64,000 nt of DNA from Arthrobacter sp. 9V (GCF_902506065.1 NZ_LR732912.1:3687406-3751405), one strand, 5' to 3'. Shown: positions 1 through 8,872, counted from the first letter of the stretch. Notes: generated by a model from the sequence alone, not told the origin. Program-made: numbers and translations.

Positions 1-1413
1 CAGGTCCTCCCCGAAGTAGCCCAGCAGGAATTGGCGGCGGCACGCATCCGTCTCCGCGTAGCCACGCATCATGGTGAGTCGGGATTGGTCCACGCGTTGA
101 CGCGCCTCAGCCAGTTGAACCGCCTTATCCACCAGCGCGGTCAGCTTCGCTTTGGAGCTAAGCCGGGTGCCGCGCTTGCCGGTTCTCACAGCACCGGCTT
201 CCTCCAACTGGTTCACCAGTGCTGTGACGCGGCGCGCGGGGAAGCCCGTAAGCTCCACCAAGGCAGTTTTGGGGGCAGGTGCGCCGGCGTTCTTGATGAC
301 TTTCAGAACGGCCATGAGCTCCTCCGGATCCGGGGCATGGGTGGCGAAGAACTTACGCAGCCCAAGGTCCTCAGCGCGGTAATGAAGTATGGCTGATGCC
401 GGTTCGCCATCACGGCCCGCGCGGCCGATTTCCTGGTAATAGGCGTCCAAGGACTCCGGAATATCCGCATGCACAACAAACCGGACATTGGGTTTATCGA
501 TCCCCATGCCAAAGGCAGTGGTGGCAACCACTACATCCAGTTTGTCGTCCAGGAACTGCTCATGGATGTCTTCCCGGTCAGCGTCCGCCCTACCTGCGTG
601 ATAAGCCTCGGCGCGCAGACCCTGATCCGCCAGCAGAGCCGCATATTTCTCGGTGTCCTTGCGGGTGGCGGCATACAACAGTCCCAGGCCCTCCGCCTTC
701 GCAAGCGCGACCACCTGCTCCACAACGGCTCGTCGCTTGCCCTTGTCCTCCTGATGCCGGACGACATCAAGACTGATATTGGGGCGGTCGAAGCCACGGA
801 CCAGGACCAGCGGCTCCATCATGCCCAACCTGTTGATGATCTCCTCACGAACAGGTGGGGACGCCGTTGCGGTCAGGGCTATGACCGGTGGGTTACCCAG
901 GCGCTCGCGGACATTACCCAGTTCCAGGTAGTCCGGGCGGAAATCGTGTCCCCAGGAGGATACGCAATGTGCCTCGTCCACCACGAACATTGTGATGTCC
1001 AGCTTGGCAATGCGCTCTACGGTTTCCTGCTTGGACAATTGCTCCGGGGCGAGGAACAGGAAGATTGCTTTTCCGGATTCGACTGCCTCCCAGGCTGCCT
1101 CTACCTCGGAATCGGTGCGCGAAGAATTGACGACGACGGCGGCGCCCTCACCCAAGTCATCAGCCAGCCCGTCAATTTGGTCTTCTTGAAGGGCAATGAG
1201 AGGAGAAACGACGACGGCGGGACGGCCCGTTGTGTTGTGAAGGTGCAGTGCTGCGACTTGATAGGTGGCGGATTTTCCGTATCCCGTGGGCATGACAGCG
1301 AGGACATCACGCCCCTCTACGAGGGCGCCCATACCGGCCAGTTGGCCGTCGCGCAGTTCAGGCAAGGAAAAGGAAGAGGCCGCCAGGGCGGTCAGGGCAA
1401 GGTCATCGGACAT
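1..1413 (-). CDS. recQ: RecQ-type ATP-dependent DNA helicase (3' end outside window)
   Basis: Superfamily 2 helicase that unwinds DNA in the 3'-5' direction during recombination and repair. 471 residues are visible. The Walker A loop MPTGYGKSATYQ lies at about residues 41-52, and the DEAH box in VVDEAHCVSSWGHDFRPDY near 145 carries the RecQ-specific extension. The last visible residues, ACRRQFLLGYFGEDL, match the start of the RecQ zinc-binding module with its first cysteine, so the remaining zinc cysteines and any winged-helix or HRDC domain lie beyond the left edge. The ATG at 1413 is the only sensible start: the helicase domain begins right after it. It is transcribed away from the GH32 operon. 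Confidence 0.93.
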   Translation of the reverse strand, partial: MSDDLALTALAASSFSLPELRDGQLAGMGALVEGRDVLAVMPTGYGKSATYQVAALHLHNTTGRPAVVVSPLIALQEDQIDGLADDLGEGAAVVVNSSRTDSEVEAAWEAVESGKAIFLFLAPEQLSKQETVERIAKLDITMFVVDEAHCVSSWGHDFRPDYLELGNVRERLGNPPVIALTATASPPVREEIINRLGMMEPLVLVRGFDRPNISLDVVRHQEDKGKRRAVVEQVVALAKAEGLGLLYAATRKDTEKYAALLADQGLRAEAYHAGRADADREDIHEQFLDDKLDVVVATTAFGMGIDKPNVRFVVHADIPESLDAYYQEIGRAGRDGEPASAILHYRAEDLGLRKFFATHAPDPEELMAVLKVIKNAGAPAPKTALVELTGFPARRVTALVNQLEEAGAVRTGKRGTRLSSKAKLTALVDKAVQLAEARQRVDQSRLTMMRGYAETDACRRQFLLGYFGEDL

Positions 1414-1622
1414 TAAAGTGTGGCTCCGCGTTGTGGTTCCTGCGGCCACTTGCATCAGCCGAGGTGACCAGCCTAGCGCGGGCGGGGCCCCGCCGTCGTA
1501 CGCCGTTTGCCTGGTTGTGGATAACCCCGGTTTGGTGACGTTAGCGCGGGTCCCGAGACCGTACCTGATAGCTGAGGTGCGTGACGCGCGCTCCTTGGAC
1601 GATCACCGGATTGCCCAGCATG

Positions 1623-1745
1623 ATTTGTTTCGACGGAACCGGCCTCGTACCAGTCCAAGAGTGGTCCGACTCCGCCATCATCCCGTGCAATGAATCCGTC
1701 GAGGGACATGGAAAACTGGGCTGAGACGCGGCTGTTCCGATACAT
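1623..1745 (-). pseudogene. Remnant of a dihydrofolate-reductase-like (RibD C-terminal) protein
   Basis: The first 35 or so residues from the ATG at 1745 read like the N-terminus of the DHFR-like RibD_C family: VSAQFSMSLDGFIARDDGG followed by VGPLLDWYEAGSVE. After about position 1640 the similarity stops and the frame continues as low-quality sequence to 1473. Family members are about 190 residues, so most of the gene is missing. I read it as a decayed fragment. The call rests on recall of the family signature only. Confidence 0.5.
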
Positions 1746-1848
1746 GAAATCAGTCTTGTGGGAGCGCCCGGGTTTTCAAGGGCGCATCCCGCTCAGGCCG
1801 GTAATCAGGCTACTTACCAACGGTGACCAAGGTGCCTATGCTTGAGTT

Positions 1849-2082
1849 ATGGAGCCCACTTCAGCCATCCTTCTGGTGTTTATCGGCGTGGTTGTCTGGC
1901 TCGCAGCCACCATCCTGCCACTGGCTCTGCTTCCCTCATCCCGAGCAGAAGAGGAGCACAAGCCCAAGGCGCGGCACCCCCGCCACCCAAAGGGCGAGCC
2001 GCGAGCCGTCCATAGGTTCCGGCCATCATCCCTGAAGGTTCGATCCGGGCACCACGCCCGGATTCGGCCGCACGGCGCTTAG
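1849..2082 (+). CDS. Possible small membrane protein, doubtful
   Basis: A 77-codon frame with one strongly hydrophobic segment at residues 5-28 (SAILLVFIGVVVWLAATILP) followed by a short basic tail. No convincing ribosome binding site precedes the ATG and the C-terminal half looks like non-coding GC-rich sequence. It lies in the spacer between recQ and the GH32 operon. Function unknown; it could be a chance frame. Confidence 0.25.
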   Translation: MEPTSAILLVFIGVVVWLAATILPLALLPSSRAEEEHKPKARHPRHPKGEPRAVHRFRPSSLKVRSGHHARIRPHGA

Positions 2083-2125
2083 CCGGGGTCGCACTTACCA
2101 CTCCCGCCTGTCAAGATCCCCGTCT

Positions 2126-2149
2126 CCGGGGGCTGCACTATGCCCCCGG
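2126..2149. terminator. Short GC hairpin upstream of the GH32 operator region
   Basis: An 8-bp perfect stem (CCGGGGGC at 2126-2133, GCCCCCGG at 2142-2149) with an 8-nt loop. No U-tract follows. It may insulate the operon from upstream transcription; weak evidence. Confidence 0.3.
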
Positions 2150-2190
2150 CGATCACTTATGCCCGACAATAACTGCTTGCAACTTGATGG

Positions 2191-2205
2191 TCAAGCGTTT
2201 TAGCA
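2191..2205 (+). promoter_or_regulatory. LacI-family operator O1 of the GH32 operon
   Basis: TCAAGCGTTTTAGCA is a LacI-type half-symmetric operator with the central CG. The identical 15-mer occurs in inverted orientation at 2232-2246, and a two-mismatch copy lies at 2280-2294. Its centre is about 41 bp upstream of O2, which suits DNA looping by a tetrameric or paired repressor. The LacI regulator at the end of this operon is the likely ligand. Confidence 0.7.
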
Positions 2206-2231
2206 CAGGCACAATTCTTTGAAACCAGTTT

Positions 2232-2246
2232 TGCTAAAACGCTTGA
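2232..2246 (-). promoter_or_regulatory. LacI-family operator O2, overlapping the -35 box
   Basis: TGCTAAAACGCTTGA is the exact reverse complement of O1. It overlaps the proposed -35 box at 2243-2248, so occupancy would block RNA polymerase directly. Confidence 0.7.
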
Positions 2247-2271
2247 ACACCTGTGAGATCCGCGCTAACTT
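2243..2271 (+). promoter_or_regulatory. Putative promoter of the GH32/ABC operon
   Basis: TTGAAC at 2243-2248 and TAACTT at 2266-2271 are separated by 17 bp. The predicted start of transcription, near 2278, falls beside O3. The position between O2 and O3 is what a repressed sugar promoter should look like. Predicted from sequence only. Confidence 0.45.
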
Positions 2272-2279
2272 ACGAGTGA

Positions 2280-2294
2280 TCAAACGCTTTAGCA
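2280..2294 (+). promoter_or_regulatory. LacI-family operator O3, at the transcription start
   Basis: TCAAACGCTTTAGCA differs from O1 at two positions and keeps the central CG. It lies immediately downstream of the predicted transcription start and about 20 bp before the GH32 start codon. Confidence 0.65.
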
Positions 2295-2312
2295 GAATGG
2301 ACATCAGCGCAG

Positions 2313-3749
2313 ATGAAACGCTCAGTCTTCTTCCAACCAGCCGACGGCTGGGTTGGAGACCTCATCCCCTTCGAAAAGGACGGGGAGTTCTGGCTCTTCT
2401 ACCTTCACGAAGACCGCTCAGACCCAAAACCGGGCACCTCATGGAACCTGGTCACCACCAAAGACCTCACGCAGTTTGAGGACCACGGCGTATCGCTGCA
2501 CCACGGCAGCGAAAAGGACTTGGACTTCAACGCCTACACAGGCAGCATCGTCACGGACCAGTCCGGCGTCCATCACCTGTTCTACACCGGCCAGAACCCC
2601 CGCAACCTCGGTCCCGATGGGGCACCCCTGCAGTTGGTCATGCATGCCACGAGTACCGACGGCATGCGGACCTGGCACAAGCACCCCGAGCACACCTTCG
2701 GCGCCCCGGCCGGCTACGAATCCGGTGATTGGCGCGATCCCTTCGTGTTCTGGGACGACAACAAGAACCTGTGGAGGATGCTTCTCGCGGCAAGGCACTC
2801 GAGCGGGCCCGAACGCCGCCGCGGCGTCATCGCGCAGTGCCTATCCGCGGACCTGATGACGTGGCAACACACCGAACCGTTCTGGGACCCGCGTCGCTAC
2901 ATCACGCACGAATGCCCGGACGTGTTCGCCTGGGGTGACTGGTGGTACATGGTCTACTCCGAGTTCTCGGAAACGTTCACCACCCGCTACCGCATGGCCA
3001 AGAGCCCCGACGGCCCGTGGATGGTGCCCGCATTGGACAGCATCGACGGCCGCGCCTTCTACGCGTCAAAGACGGCAGAACGCGACGGACGGCGCTTCTT
3101 CTTCGGATGGATTGCCAGCAAAGAAGGCAACACCGATCACGGTCCATGGCAGTGGGCAGGAACCATGTCCGTGCTGGAAGCCCTCCAAAACCCTGACGGG
3201 ACCCTGGGATTTTCGTTCGCGGATGAACTCGTGGAGAGCTTCTGGGAAGACGTCCCGGTTTCCCTGAACGGCGCGTTGCCGGCACGGCTCGAGGTGCCGG
3301 ACGGGTACGCGGCCATGGTGTCCGACGAGGAATTGCCGCAGCAGTTTTACGCCAAGGCGGTACTGGATATCACACCGAACACCACCGAGTGCGGTTTGCT
3401 GCTCCGCTCCAGCCATGACGGCGACCATTCTTACGTCCTGCGCCTGGAACCCAAGCGTGGCCGGCTCGTCTTCGACCGCTGGCCCCGCGCCATCACCGGC
3501 GATGCCCAGTGGCACGTCTCCGGGGACGTCCCGTTCGACGTCGAACTTGAGCGGCCCTGCAACCTCACCCCCGGCGAGCACACGCTTGAGGTCATCGTCG
3601 ACGGCGACACTTGCGTCGCCGTCGTCGACCGTCAGGTAGCGCTCAGCGCCAGGATTTACGACCTGACTACGGGCCGGATCGGCGTCTTCGCCGGAGAAGG
3701 AACCGTGACTCTTACCGAACTTGAGATACGCCAGCGTACCGACAACTGA
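2313..3749 (+). CDS. Glycoside hydrolase family 32 protein (fructosidase-like)
   Basis: Predicted to hydrolyse fructosyl-containing oligosaccharides. The 478-residue protein has the five-bladed-propeller motifs of GH32: an RDP motif in DWRDPFVFWDD near residue 141 and an EC motif in ECPDVFAWGDWWYM near 200, the latter providing the acid/base. The first motif, usually NDPNG, is replaced by GWVGDLIPFEKDG near residue 12, so D16 is the likely nucleophile and the protein is a divergent member. A C-terminal beta-sandwich follows from about 330. There is no signal peptide, so it should act on imported sugar. It is the first gene of an operon with an ABC importer and a LacI regulator, preceded by three operators. 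The exact substrate cannot be read from sequence. Confidence 0.85.
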   Translation: MKRSVFFQPADGWVGDLIPFEKDGEFWLFYLHEDRSDPKPGTSWNLVTTKDLTQFEDHGVSLHHGSEKDLDFNAYTGSIVTDQSGVHHLFYTGQNPRNLGPDGAPLQLVMHATSTDGMRTWHKHPEHTFGAPAGYESGDWRDPFVFWDDNKNLWRMLLAARHSSGPERRRGVIAQCLSADLMTWQHTEPFWDPRRYITHECPDVFAWGDWWYMVYSEFSETFTTRYRMAKSPDGPWMVPALDSIDGRAFYASKTAERDGRRFFFGWIASKEGNTDHGPWQWAGTMSVLEALQNPDGTLGFSFADELVESFWEDVPVSLNGALPARLEVPDGYAAMVSDEELPQQFYAKAVLDITPNTTECGLLLRSSHDGDHSYVLRLEPKRGRLVFDRWPRAITGDAQWHVSGDVPFDVELERPCNLTPGEHTLEVIVDGDTCVAVVDRQVALSARIYDLTTGRIGVFAGEGTVTLTELEIRQRTDN

Positions 3750-3794
3750 ATACCCCCAGCCCCACCTCTGTTCCAATCAAGGGAGATTGCCTCA

Positions 3795-5132
3795 ATGAAG
3801 AAACTATTCCGTGCTGCCGCCGTTGCAGCCATCGCCGCCCTGGCCTTGACGGCCTGTGGCGGCGGAGGAGCCGCCACTGGTCCCACCGATGTCAGCCCCA
3901 CCGGGGAGATCAAACCCCGCGAAATATCATGGCTGCTCTCCAGGCCCGCCGACGGAGCTGTCATCAACATCATGAAAAAGCTTGCGGACGACTACGCCAA
4001 AGACCATCCTGGCTTTGCACTGAACCTCATCACCACCCCGGACCGGCCCTCCTACATTCAAAAACTCGAAACCCTGGCCGCAGCCAACAAGCTGCCGGAA
4101 TTGTTCGACACCGATGCCACCCCCTTCGCCCAGGAACTTGCCAAGCAAGGAAAAATGGTGGAGGCCGACAAGCTCCTGAAATCACTGGACGTCTATGACG
4201 ACTACCGCCCCGGCGCACTGGACTACCAGCGCTTCGACGACGGCTCCCTGTACATGATTCCGTTCCAGTTCGAGCTCGAATTCATCTGGTACAACAAGGC
4301 ATTGTTTGAAAAGGCCGGCGTTTCCGTGCCGAAGTCCCTCGATGATGTTCCCGCCATGTGCACTGCCCTGCGGAATGCAGGGATCACACCGATCGCCATC
4401 GACGGGCAGGACCAGTGGCCGCTGGAACGCTACGTTGCGTACCAGCCGTTCCGTGAAGCGGGACCGGACTTCGTCCAGAAGCTGAAGAAAGGCGAAGCAT
4501 CGTTTGCGGACGACGCCGGCCAGAAGACTGTGAACTGGATGGCCGACCTCGGCAAGGCCCAATGCTTCCAGGAGGGCTTCTCCGCGCAGGGTTACTCGGA
4601 TGCGCAGAACCAATTCACCTCGGGGCAAGCCGCCATGTACAACATCGGCACCTGGGAACTCCCGAGCCTCGCCACCGACAAGCTCAACTCACAGGTCCGG
4701 AACGACATCGATTTCTTCACTTTGCCCACCACCGAAGGTTCGGTGACCTCAGCCAACGAGTTCGTCTCCCCCTCCGGCATTGGCATGGCAGTGAACTCCA
4801 AGACCTACGATCCGCTGGTGAGCGACTTCCTGAAGTTTGCCTTGAAGAAGTACCCGGCTGAGTATGCCGCCACCGGCGCCCTCTCCCCCACCACCAACGT
4901 GCAAACTGCCATCCCCGGGAACGCGACTCCGCTGTACAAGAAAGCGCTCGAAACAGCCAACACCCTTGGGGACAAGCAGGCGATGCCGTGGGATACCCAG
5001 CTGGACCCCACCACCAACGGCCGGCTGCAGCAGGAACTCGTCCTCCTGGTCCAGGGCAACATCACGCCCGAACAGTTCACCAAGACCATGGACGAGGCCG
5101 TCCAGCAGAACGCCCCCAAGTTCTTCAAGTAA
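3795..5132 (+). CDS. Sugar ABC transporter substrate-binding lipoprotein
   Basis: Family 1 extracellular solute-binding protein, 445 residues, that captures sugar outside the membrane and delivers it to the permeases encoded next. A lipoprotein signal peptide ends in LALTAC, with the lipidated cysteine at residue 21 followed by a Gly-rich linker. A GGGAG-type ribosome site (AAGGGAG) precedes the ATG. It lies 45 bp after the GH32 gene and 45 bp before the first permease, consistent with one transcript. The partner hydrolase suggests a fructo-oligosaccharide or related ligand, by inference only. Confidence 0.9.
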   Translation: MKKLFRAAAVAAIAALALTACGGGGAATGPTDVSPTGEIKPREISWLLSRPADGAVINIMKKLADDYAKDHPGFALNLITTPDRPSYIQKLETLAAANKLPELFDTDATPFAQELAKQGKMVEADKLLKSLDVYDDYRPGALDYQRFDDGSLYMIPFQFELEFIWYNKALFEKAGVSVPKSLDDVPAMCTALRNAGITPIAIDGQDQWPLERYVAYQPFREAGPDFVQKLKKGEASFADDAGQKTVNWMADLGKAQCFQEGFSAQGYSDAQNQFTSGQAAMYNIGTWELPSLATDKLNSQVRNDIDFFTLPTTEGSVTSANEFVSPSGIGMAVNSKTYDPLVSDFLKFALKKYPAEYAATGALSPTTNVQTAIPGNATPLYKKALETANTLGDKQAMPWDTQLDPTTNGRLQQELVLLVQGNITPEQFTKTMDEAVQQNAPKFFK

Positions 5133-5177
5133 ACCGAAGCGGCGGGGGCCCCAAGGCCCCCGCCGGAAAGGCCCATT

Positions 5178-6059
5178 ATGCTACCCAACAGGTCAAGAAC
5201 CTCAGTCCTGGTCTTCCTGCTTCCACCACTTCTGCTGTACTGCGCCGCCGTCCTTTTCCCGATTCTTCAGTCGCTGTTCCTGAGCTTTTTCTCCTGGAAC
5301 GGCATCAGCGACATGGAGTTTGTTGGACTCGAAAACTACGTCCGGATGCTCACGGCGGACGATATTTTCTGGAGATCTTTCTTCAACGCACTCCTCTACC
5401 TGGCCATCTGCCTGGTGCTGCAGCTTGGCGGAGCGCTGGTTGTAGCGAGCCTTCTCACATCACTGCGCCGAGGCCGGGAAATTATCAAAACCCTCTACCT
5501 GCTGCCAGCGGTGATCTCCACCGTCGCCATCGCTTTCCTCTTTGTCCGCATCTACTCCATTGACCCGGTTGGCCTCTTGAACCAACTGCTGCACTGGGTG
5601 GGTTTGGGTACCTTGGAGCGGGCTTGGCTTTCCGATGTGAACACCGTGCTGGCCGCCGTTTCCGCTCCTGAAGGCTGGCGGTTCACCGGGCTTTACATGC
5701 TCATCATTTACGCAGCCCTGATCGCCGTGCCCAAAGAACTGGAAGAAGCCGCGGTGCTGGACGGGGCCTCGAAGTGGACACTCTTCACCAAGATCCGGTT
5801 CCCCTATATCCGTCCCGTGTGGATCACCACCACCATCATGGCCACCACCTACGGCCTGCGCGGTTTCGATATCCCCTACCTCATGACCAACGGCGGCCCC
5901 GGACAGTCCTCCGAGCTGCTCACCACCTACATGTACAAGACAGCCTTCACCAGCACGGACTTCGGCTACGCAAGTACCATCTCCGTCTTCATCGTGATCG
6001 AGTGCCTGGTGGCCGTCGGCCTCATCCTGTTCATGCTCAAGCGGAAAGCAGATTCATGA
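5178..6059 (+). CDS. Sugar ABC transporter permease (MalF type)
   Basis: Integral membrane component of a carbohydrate importer, 293 residues with about six membrane segments beginning at VLVFLLPPLLLYCAAVLFPI. The cytoplasmic EAA loop that contacts the ATPase reads EEAAVLDGASKWTLFTKIRF. Its TGA stop overlaps the ATG of the second permease (ATGA). No ATPase gene is present in the operon, so the pair must use an ATPase encoded elsewhere. Confidence 0.92.
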   Translation: MLPNRSRTSVLVFLLPPLLLYCAAVLFPILQSLFLSFFSWNGISDMEFVGLENYVRMLTADDIFWRSFFNALLYLAICLVLQLGGALVVASLLTSLRRGREIIKTLYLLPAVISTVAIAFLFVRIYSIDPVGLLNQLLHWVGLGTLERAWLSDVNTVLAAVSAPEGWRFTGLYMLIIYAALIAVPKELEEAAVLDGASKWTLFTKIRFPYIRPVWITTTIMATTYGLRGFDIPYLMTNGGPGQSSELLTTYMYKTAFTSTDFGYASTISVFIVIECLVAVGLILFMLKRKADS

Positions 6060-6958
6060 TCACCCAGACAGCCCCATCTACCTCCCGCGCCTCCGCTGCG
6101 TCCTCGCCTTTTCATCAACGACGACGGCGCAAGCCAAGCCTGTACCGGACACTTTCGCGGGTCCTGATCATGCTGATCGTGATCGCCCAGGTCTACCCGC
6201 TTGCCTGGCTGTTCCTTACCAGCCTCCGGAGTGAACACGACTTCGCAACCGGCGATCCGTTCGCGCTGCCCGGTTCGCTAACGTGGGAAAACTACGCGAG
6301 GGCCTTTGAAACAGGCGACTTGGGCCGGAACATCCTGAACAGCTTCATCGTCACCATGGGCGCCAACATCCTCATTGTGCTCTTCGGCATGATGGCCGCC
6401 TACGCCATCCAGGTTCTCGGTTTCCGACTGAGCCGCTTCGTCCGTGGCCTGTTCCTGATCGGGATCATTGTTCCGGTTCAGATCGCGTTGGTTCCGCTGT
6501 TCATCGACTACTCAGCCGTGAACCTGCTGGACACGTATCAGTCGATGATTATCCCCCTGGCTGGTTTCGCCTTGCCCATGGCCATCTATCTGTTTTCATC
6601 CTTCTTCGAGTACATTCCGCGGGAAACCTACGAGGCCGCATCCTTGGATGGTGCTGGCCCTTACAGGATTTTCGGCCTTATTACCCTGCCGCTTTCGCTC
6701 AACACTGTGGTCACTGTAGTCCTGGTGAACAGCATCTTCATTTGGAACGACTTCATCTTTGCCAACACGTTCGTCCTGTCCGAGGACCTGAAGACCATTC
6801 CACTGGGTCTGCAAAACTACATCGGCGCCATGGGCAAGGTGGATTGGACGGCCACGTTTGCTGCGGTCTGCGTGACTATCACTCCTTTGCTCTTGGTCTT
6901 CCTGGTCCTGAACAAGGCGATGATTCAAGGCTTGGAAAGCGGGGCGAACAAGGGGTGA
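6056..6958 (+). CDS. Sugar ABC transporter permease (MalG type)
   Basis: Second membrane subunit of the importer, 300 residues. The open frame extends further upstream, but the ATG at 6056 overlaps the stop of the preceding permease and begins a normal cytoplasmic N-terminus before the first membrane segment, VLIMLIVIAQVYPLAWLFL. The EAA loop is YEAASLDGAGPYRIFGLITL. The LacI gene follows after 38 bp. Confidence 0.92.
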   Translation: MITQTAPSTSRASAASSPFHQRRRRKPSLYRTLSRVLIMLIVIAQVYPLAWLFLTSLRSEHDFATGDPFALPGSLTWENYARAFETGDLGRNILNSFIVTMGANILIVLFGMMAAYAIQVLGFRLSRFVRGLFLIGIIVPVQIALVPLFIDYSAVNLLDTYQSMIIPLAGFALPMAIYLFSSFFEYIPRETYEAASLDGAGPYRIFGLITLPLSLNTVVTVVLVNSIFIWNDFIFANTFVLSEDLKTIPLGLQNYIGAMGKVDWTATFAAVCVTITPLLLVFLVLNKAMIQGLESGANKG

Positions 6959-6996
6959 CCACCACGGCAGCCGGATATACTCCAGAAGGAGGACAG

Positions 6997-8076
6997 ATGA
7001 TTTCGCAGGAGAAAAATTCAGGCAACGCGGCCAGCCCCAAAGTTCACGCCGGAGCAGACCGCGCCCATCCGGTGACCCTCCGCGAAGTGGCTGAATTAGC
7101 TGGTGTTTCCACTGCCACGGTCTCTCTGGTCATCAACAAGAAGAAGAACGCACGCATCGCGGATGAGACACGTCAACGGGTCACGGACGCGATCGCCAAG
7201 CTGGGCTACCGCCCAAATGCCATGGCCAAAACGTTGGTTAGCGGAACTTCAAAATTCATCGGGTTGGTAGCCGACGGTGTAGCCACAACGCCATTCGCCG
7301 GTCAGATCATCCATGGGGCTCAGGACGAAGCATGGAAACATGGTTATGCCTTATTGATCGCAAACACCGAAGGTAACAAGGACCTCGAAAAGGACGCGAT
7401 CGCCATGATGCTGGAATACAAGGTGCGCGGCATCCTGTACTCAACCTGGTTCCACCGCCCCACTGATGTTCCGGAAACCCTTCGCGAGGCGGACTTTGTC
7501 TTGGTCAACTGTTTCTCCCCGGAAACAGGTACTGCCCGCGCCGTAGTACCTGATGAGGCCCAAGGCGGACAGGCGGCCACGGAAATCCTCCTCCGCGAAG
7601 GCCACCGGCGAATCGCCTTTATCAACACCACCACCCCGGCTCCGGCCAAGGACGGACGCCTCCAGGGCTACAGGTCCGCGTTGGAGGCCGCTGGAATACC
7701 CTTCGACCCGGATTTGGTTTTGGAAGCCTACCCGGATCAGGAGGGTGGCTTCGGCGCCACCGATGAGCTGCTCAAACGAAACGTCAGCGCCGTTTATTGC
7801 TACAACGATCGGATGGCCATGGGCCTTTATGATGGCCTGCGGGAGAACGGTCTCTCCATTCCAGATGACATTGCCGTGGTGGGTTTCGACAACCAGGAAG
7901 TCATCGCCGCCCATCTGCGTCCTCCGCTGTCAACGGTGTCACTACCCCACTACGAACTCGGCGCAGCGGGTGTTCGAATGCTGTTGGGCCTTGATGCGGC
8001 GCCTCTCGAGTCCGCCGTGAAGATCGCCTGCCCCGCCGTTGAGCGCGCCTCCGTTGCAGTGCACTCACCAGCTTAG
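6997..8076 (+). CDS. LacI-family transcriptional regulator of the GH32 operon
   Basis: Sugar-responsive repressor, 359 residues. The helix-turn-helix VTLREVAELAGVSTATVSLV lies at about residues 24-43, after an unusually long, polar N-terminal extension of roughly 23 residues; a periplasmic-binding-protein-like sensor domain follows. The ATG at 6997 has a strong AGGAGG site at 6986-6992. As the last gene of the operon, it is probably autoregulated through the operators at 2191-2294. The inducer is probably the transported sugar or its product. Confidence 0.9.
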   Translation: MISQEKNSGNAASPKVHAGADRAHPVTLREVAELAGVSTATVSLVINKKKNARIADETRQRVTDAIAKLGYRPNAMAKTLVSGTSKFIGLVADGVATTPFAGQIIHGAQDEAWKHGYALLIANTEGNKDLEKDAIAMMLEYKVRGILYSTWFHRPTDVPETLREADFVLVNCFSPETGTARAVVPDEAQGGQAATEILLREGHRRIAFINTTTPAPAKDGRLQGYRSALEAAGIPFDPDLVLEAYPDQEGGFGATDELLKRNVSAVYCYNDRMAMGLYDGLRENGLSIPDDIAVVGFDNQEVIAAHLRPPLSTVSLPHYELGAAGVRMLLGLDAAPLESAVKIACPAVERASVAVHSPA

Positions 8077-8132
8077 AAAACCTCTTGACATTGCTTGTTG
8101 CCCGACGGCGTAGATGGGCATAGCGTTGAGGT

Positions 8133-8170
8133 GGAAGCCCAGTGGTCCCCCATCACTGGGCTTCCCTTTG
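8133..8170 (+). terminator. Rho-independent terminator of the GH32/ABC/LacI operon
   Basis: A perfect 12-bp stem, GGAAGCCCAGTG at 8133-8144 and CACTGGGCTTCC at 8154-8165, with a 9-nt loop and a short T-rich tail (CTTTGTT). It lies 56 bp after the LacI stop codon. Confidence 0.85.
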
Positions 8171-8218
8171 TTACTCTCCGGCCTTTTTTAGAAGCGCCCG
8201 CTACGAAAGGAGATCAAG

Positions 8219-8872
8219 CTGATCAGCTTTCTCAGGGCGACTGCTGCAGCCGATGAACTGACTGGGATTATGGGAGTCGCCGCGCAGGTGATCGAGGCCC
8301 TCGGTGAATGGGGCGTGGGCTTGCTGACGCTCTTGGAGACCATATTTCCGCCCATACCCAGTGAGGTGATCCTCCCGCTGGCTGGATTCCTTACCCAGCA
8401 GGGAGGCATGAACCTGATCCTGGTGTTTGCCACCAGCACATTGGGCGCCTATGGCGGAGCGCTGCTCCTCTATTGGCTGGGGTCCAAGGTGGGGCTGGAG
8501 CGGTCCATCAAGCTTCTTTCAAAGCTGCCCTTGGTTGATCGGGAAGATTTCGAGAAGGCTGCCGGATGGTTCGAGCGCCACGGCAAGTCGGCCATTTTCT
8601 TTGGCAGGCTGCTACCCGGCGTGCGCAGCCTCATTTCGCTTCCGGCAGGTGCCGAACGCATGAACCTGGTGACGTTCAGCATCTTTACTGTTGCCGGCAC
8701 CGGCGTATGGAACGCCCTGCTCATTGGAGCGGGAGCACTTCTCGGCAAGCAATATCACTTGGTGGATCAGTACTCACGATTCCTCAATTACGCCGTGTAC
8801 GCAGGGCTTGCCGCCTTCATCGGGTGGCTCATCATCCGGAGGGTCAAGAAGCGCAAGGAAAGCCCTCGGTAG
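8219..8872 (+). CDS. DedA-family membrane protein, probable CTG start
   Basis: DedA/SNARE-associated (VTT-domain) inner-membrane protein, thought to act in lipid translocation and envelope homeostasis. Motifs seen: LETIFPPIPSEVILPLAGFL near the N-terminus and FFGRLLPGVRSLISLPAGAE in the middle; the C-terminus is basic. The ATG at 8270 has no ribosome site. An in-frame CTG at 8219 lies 6 bp after GAAAGGAG (8205-8212) and adds 17 residues that align, from memory, with the extended N-termini of actinobacterial homologues. I therefore choose 8219 (217 residues); the shorter form would have 200. An in-frame TAG at 8189 limits anything longer. Confidence 0.85.
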   Translation: MISFLRATAAADELTGIMGVAAQVIEALGEWGVGLLTLLETIFPPIPSEVILPLAGFLTQQGGMNLILVFATSTLGAYGGALLLYWLGSKVGLERSIKLLSKLPLVDREDFEKAAGWFERHGKSAIFFGRLLPGVRSLISLPAGAERMNLVTFSIFTVAGTGVWNALLIGAGALLGKQYHLVDQYSRFLNYAVYAGLAAFIGWLIIRRVKKRKESPR

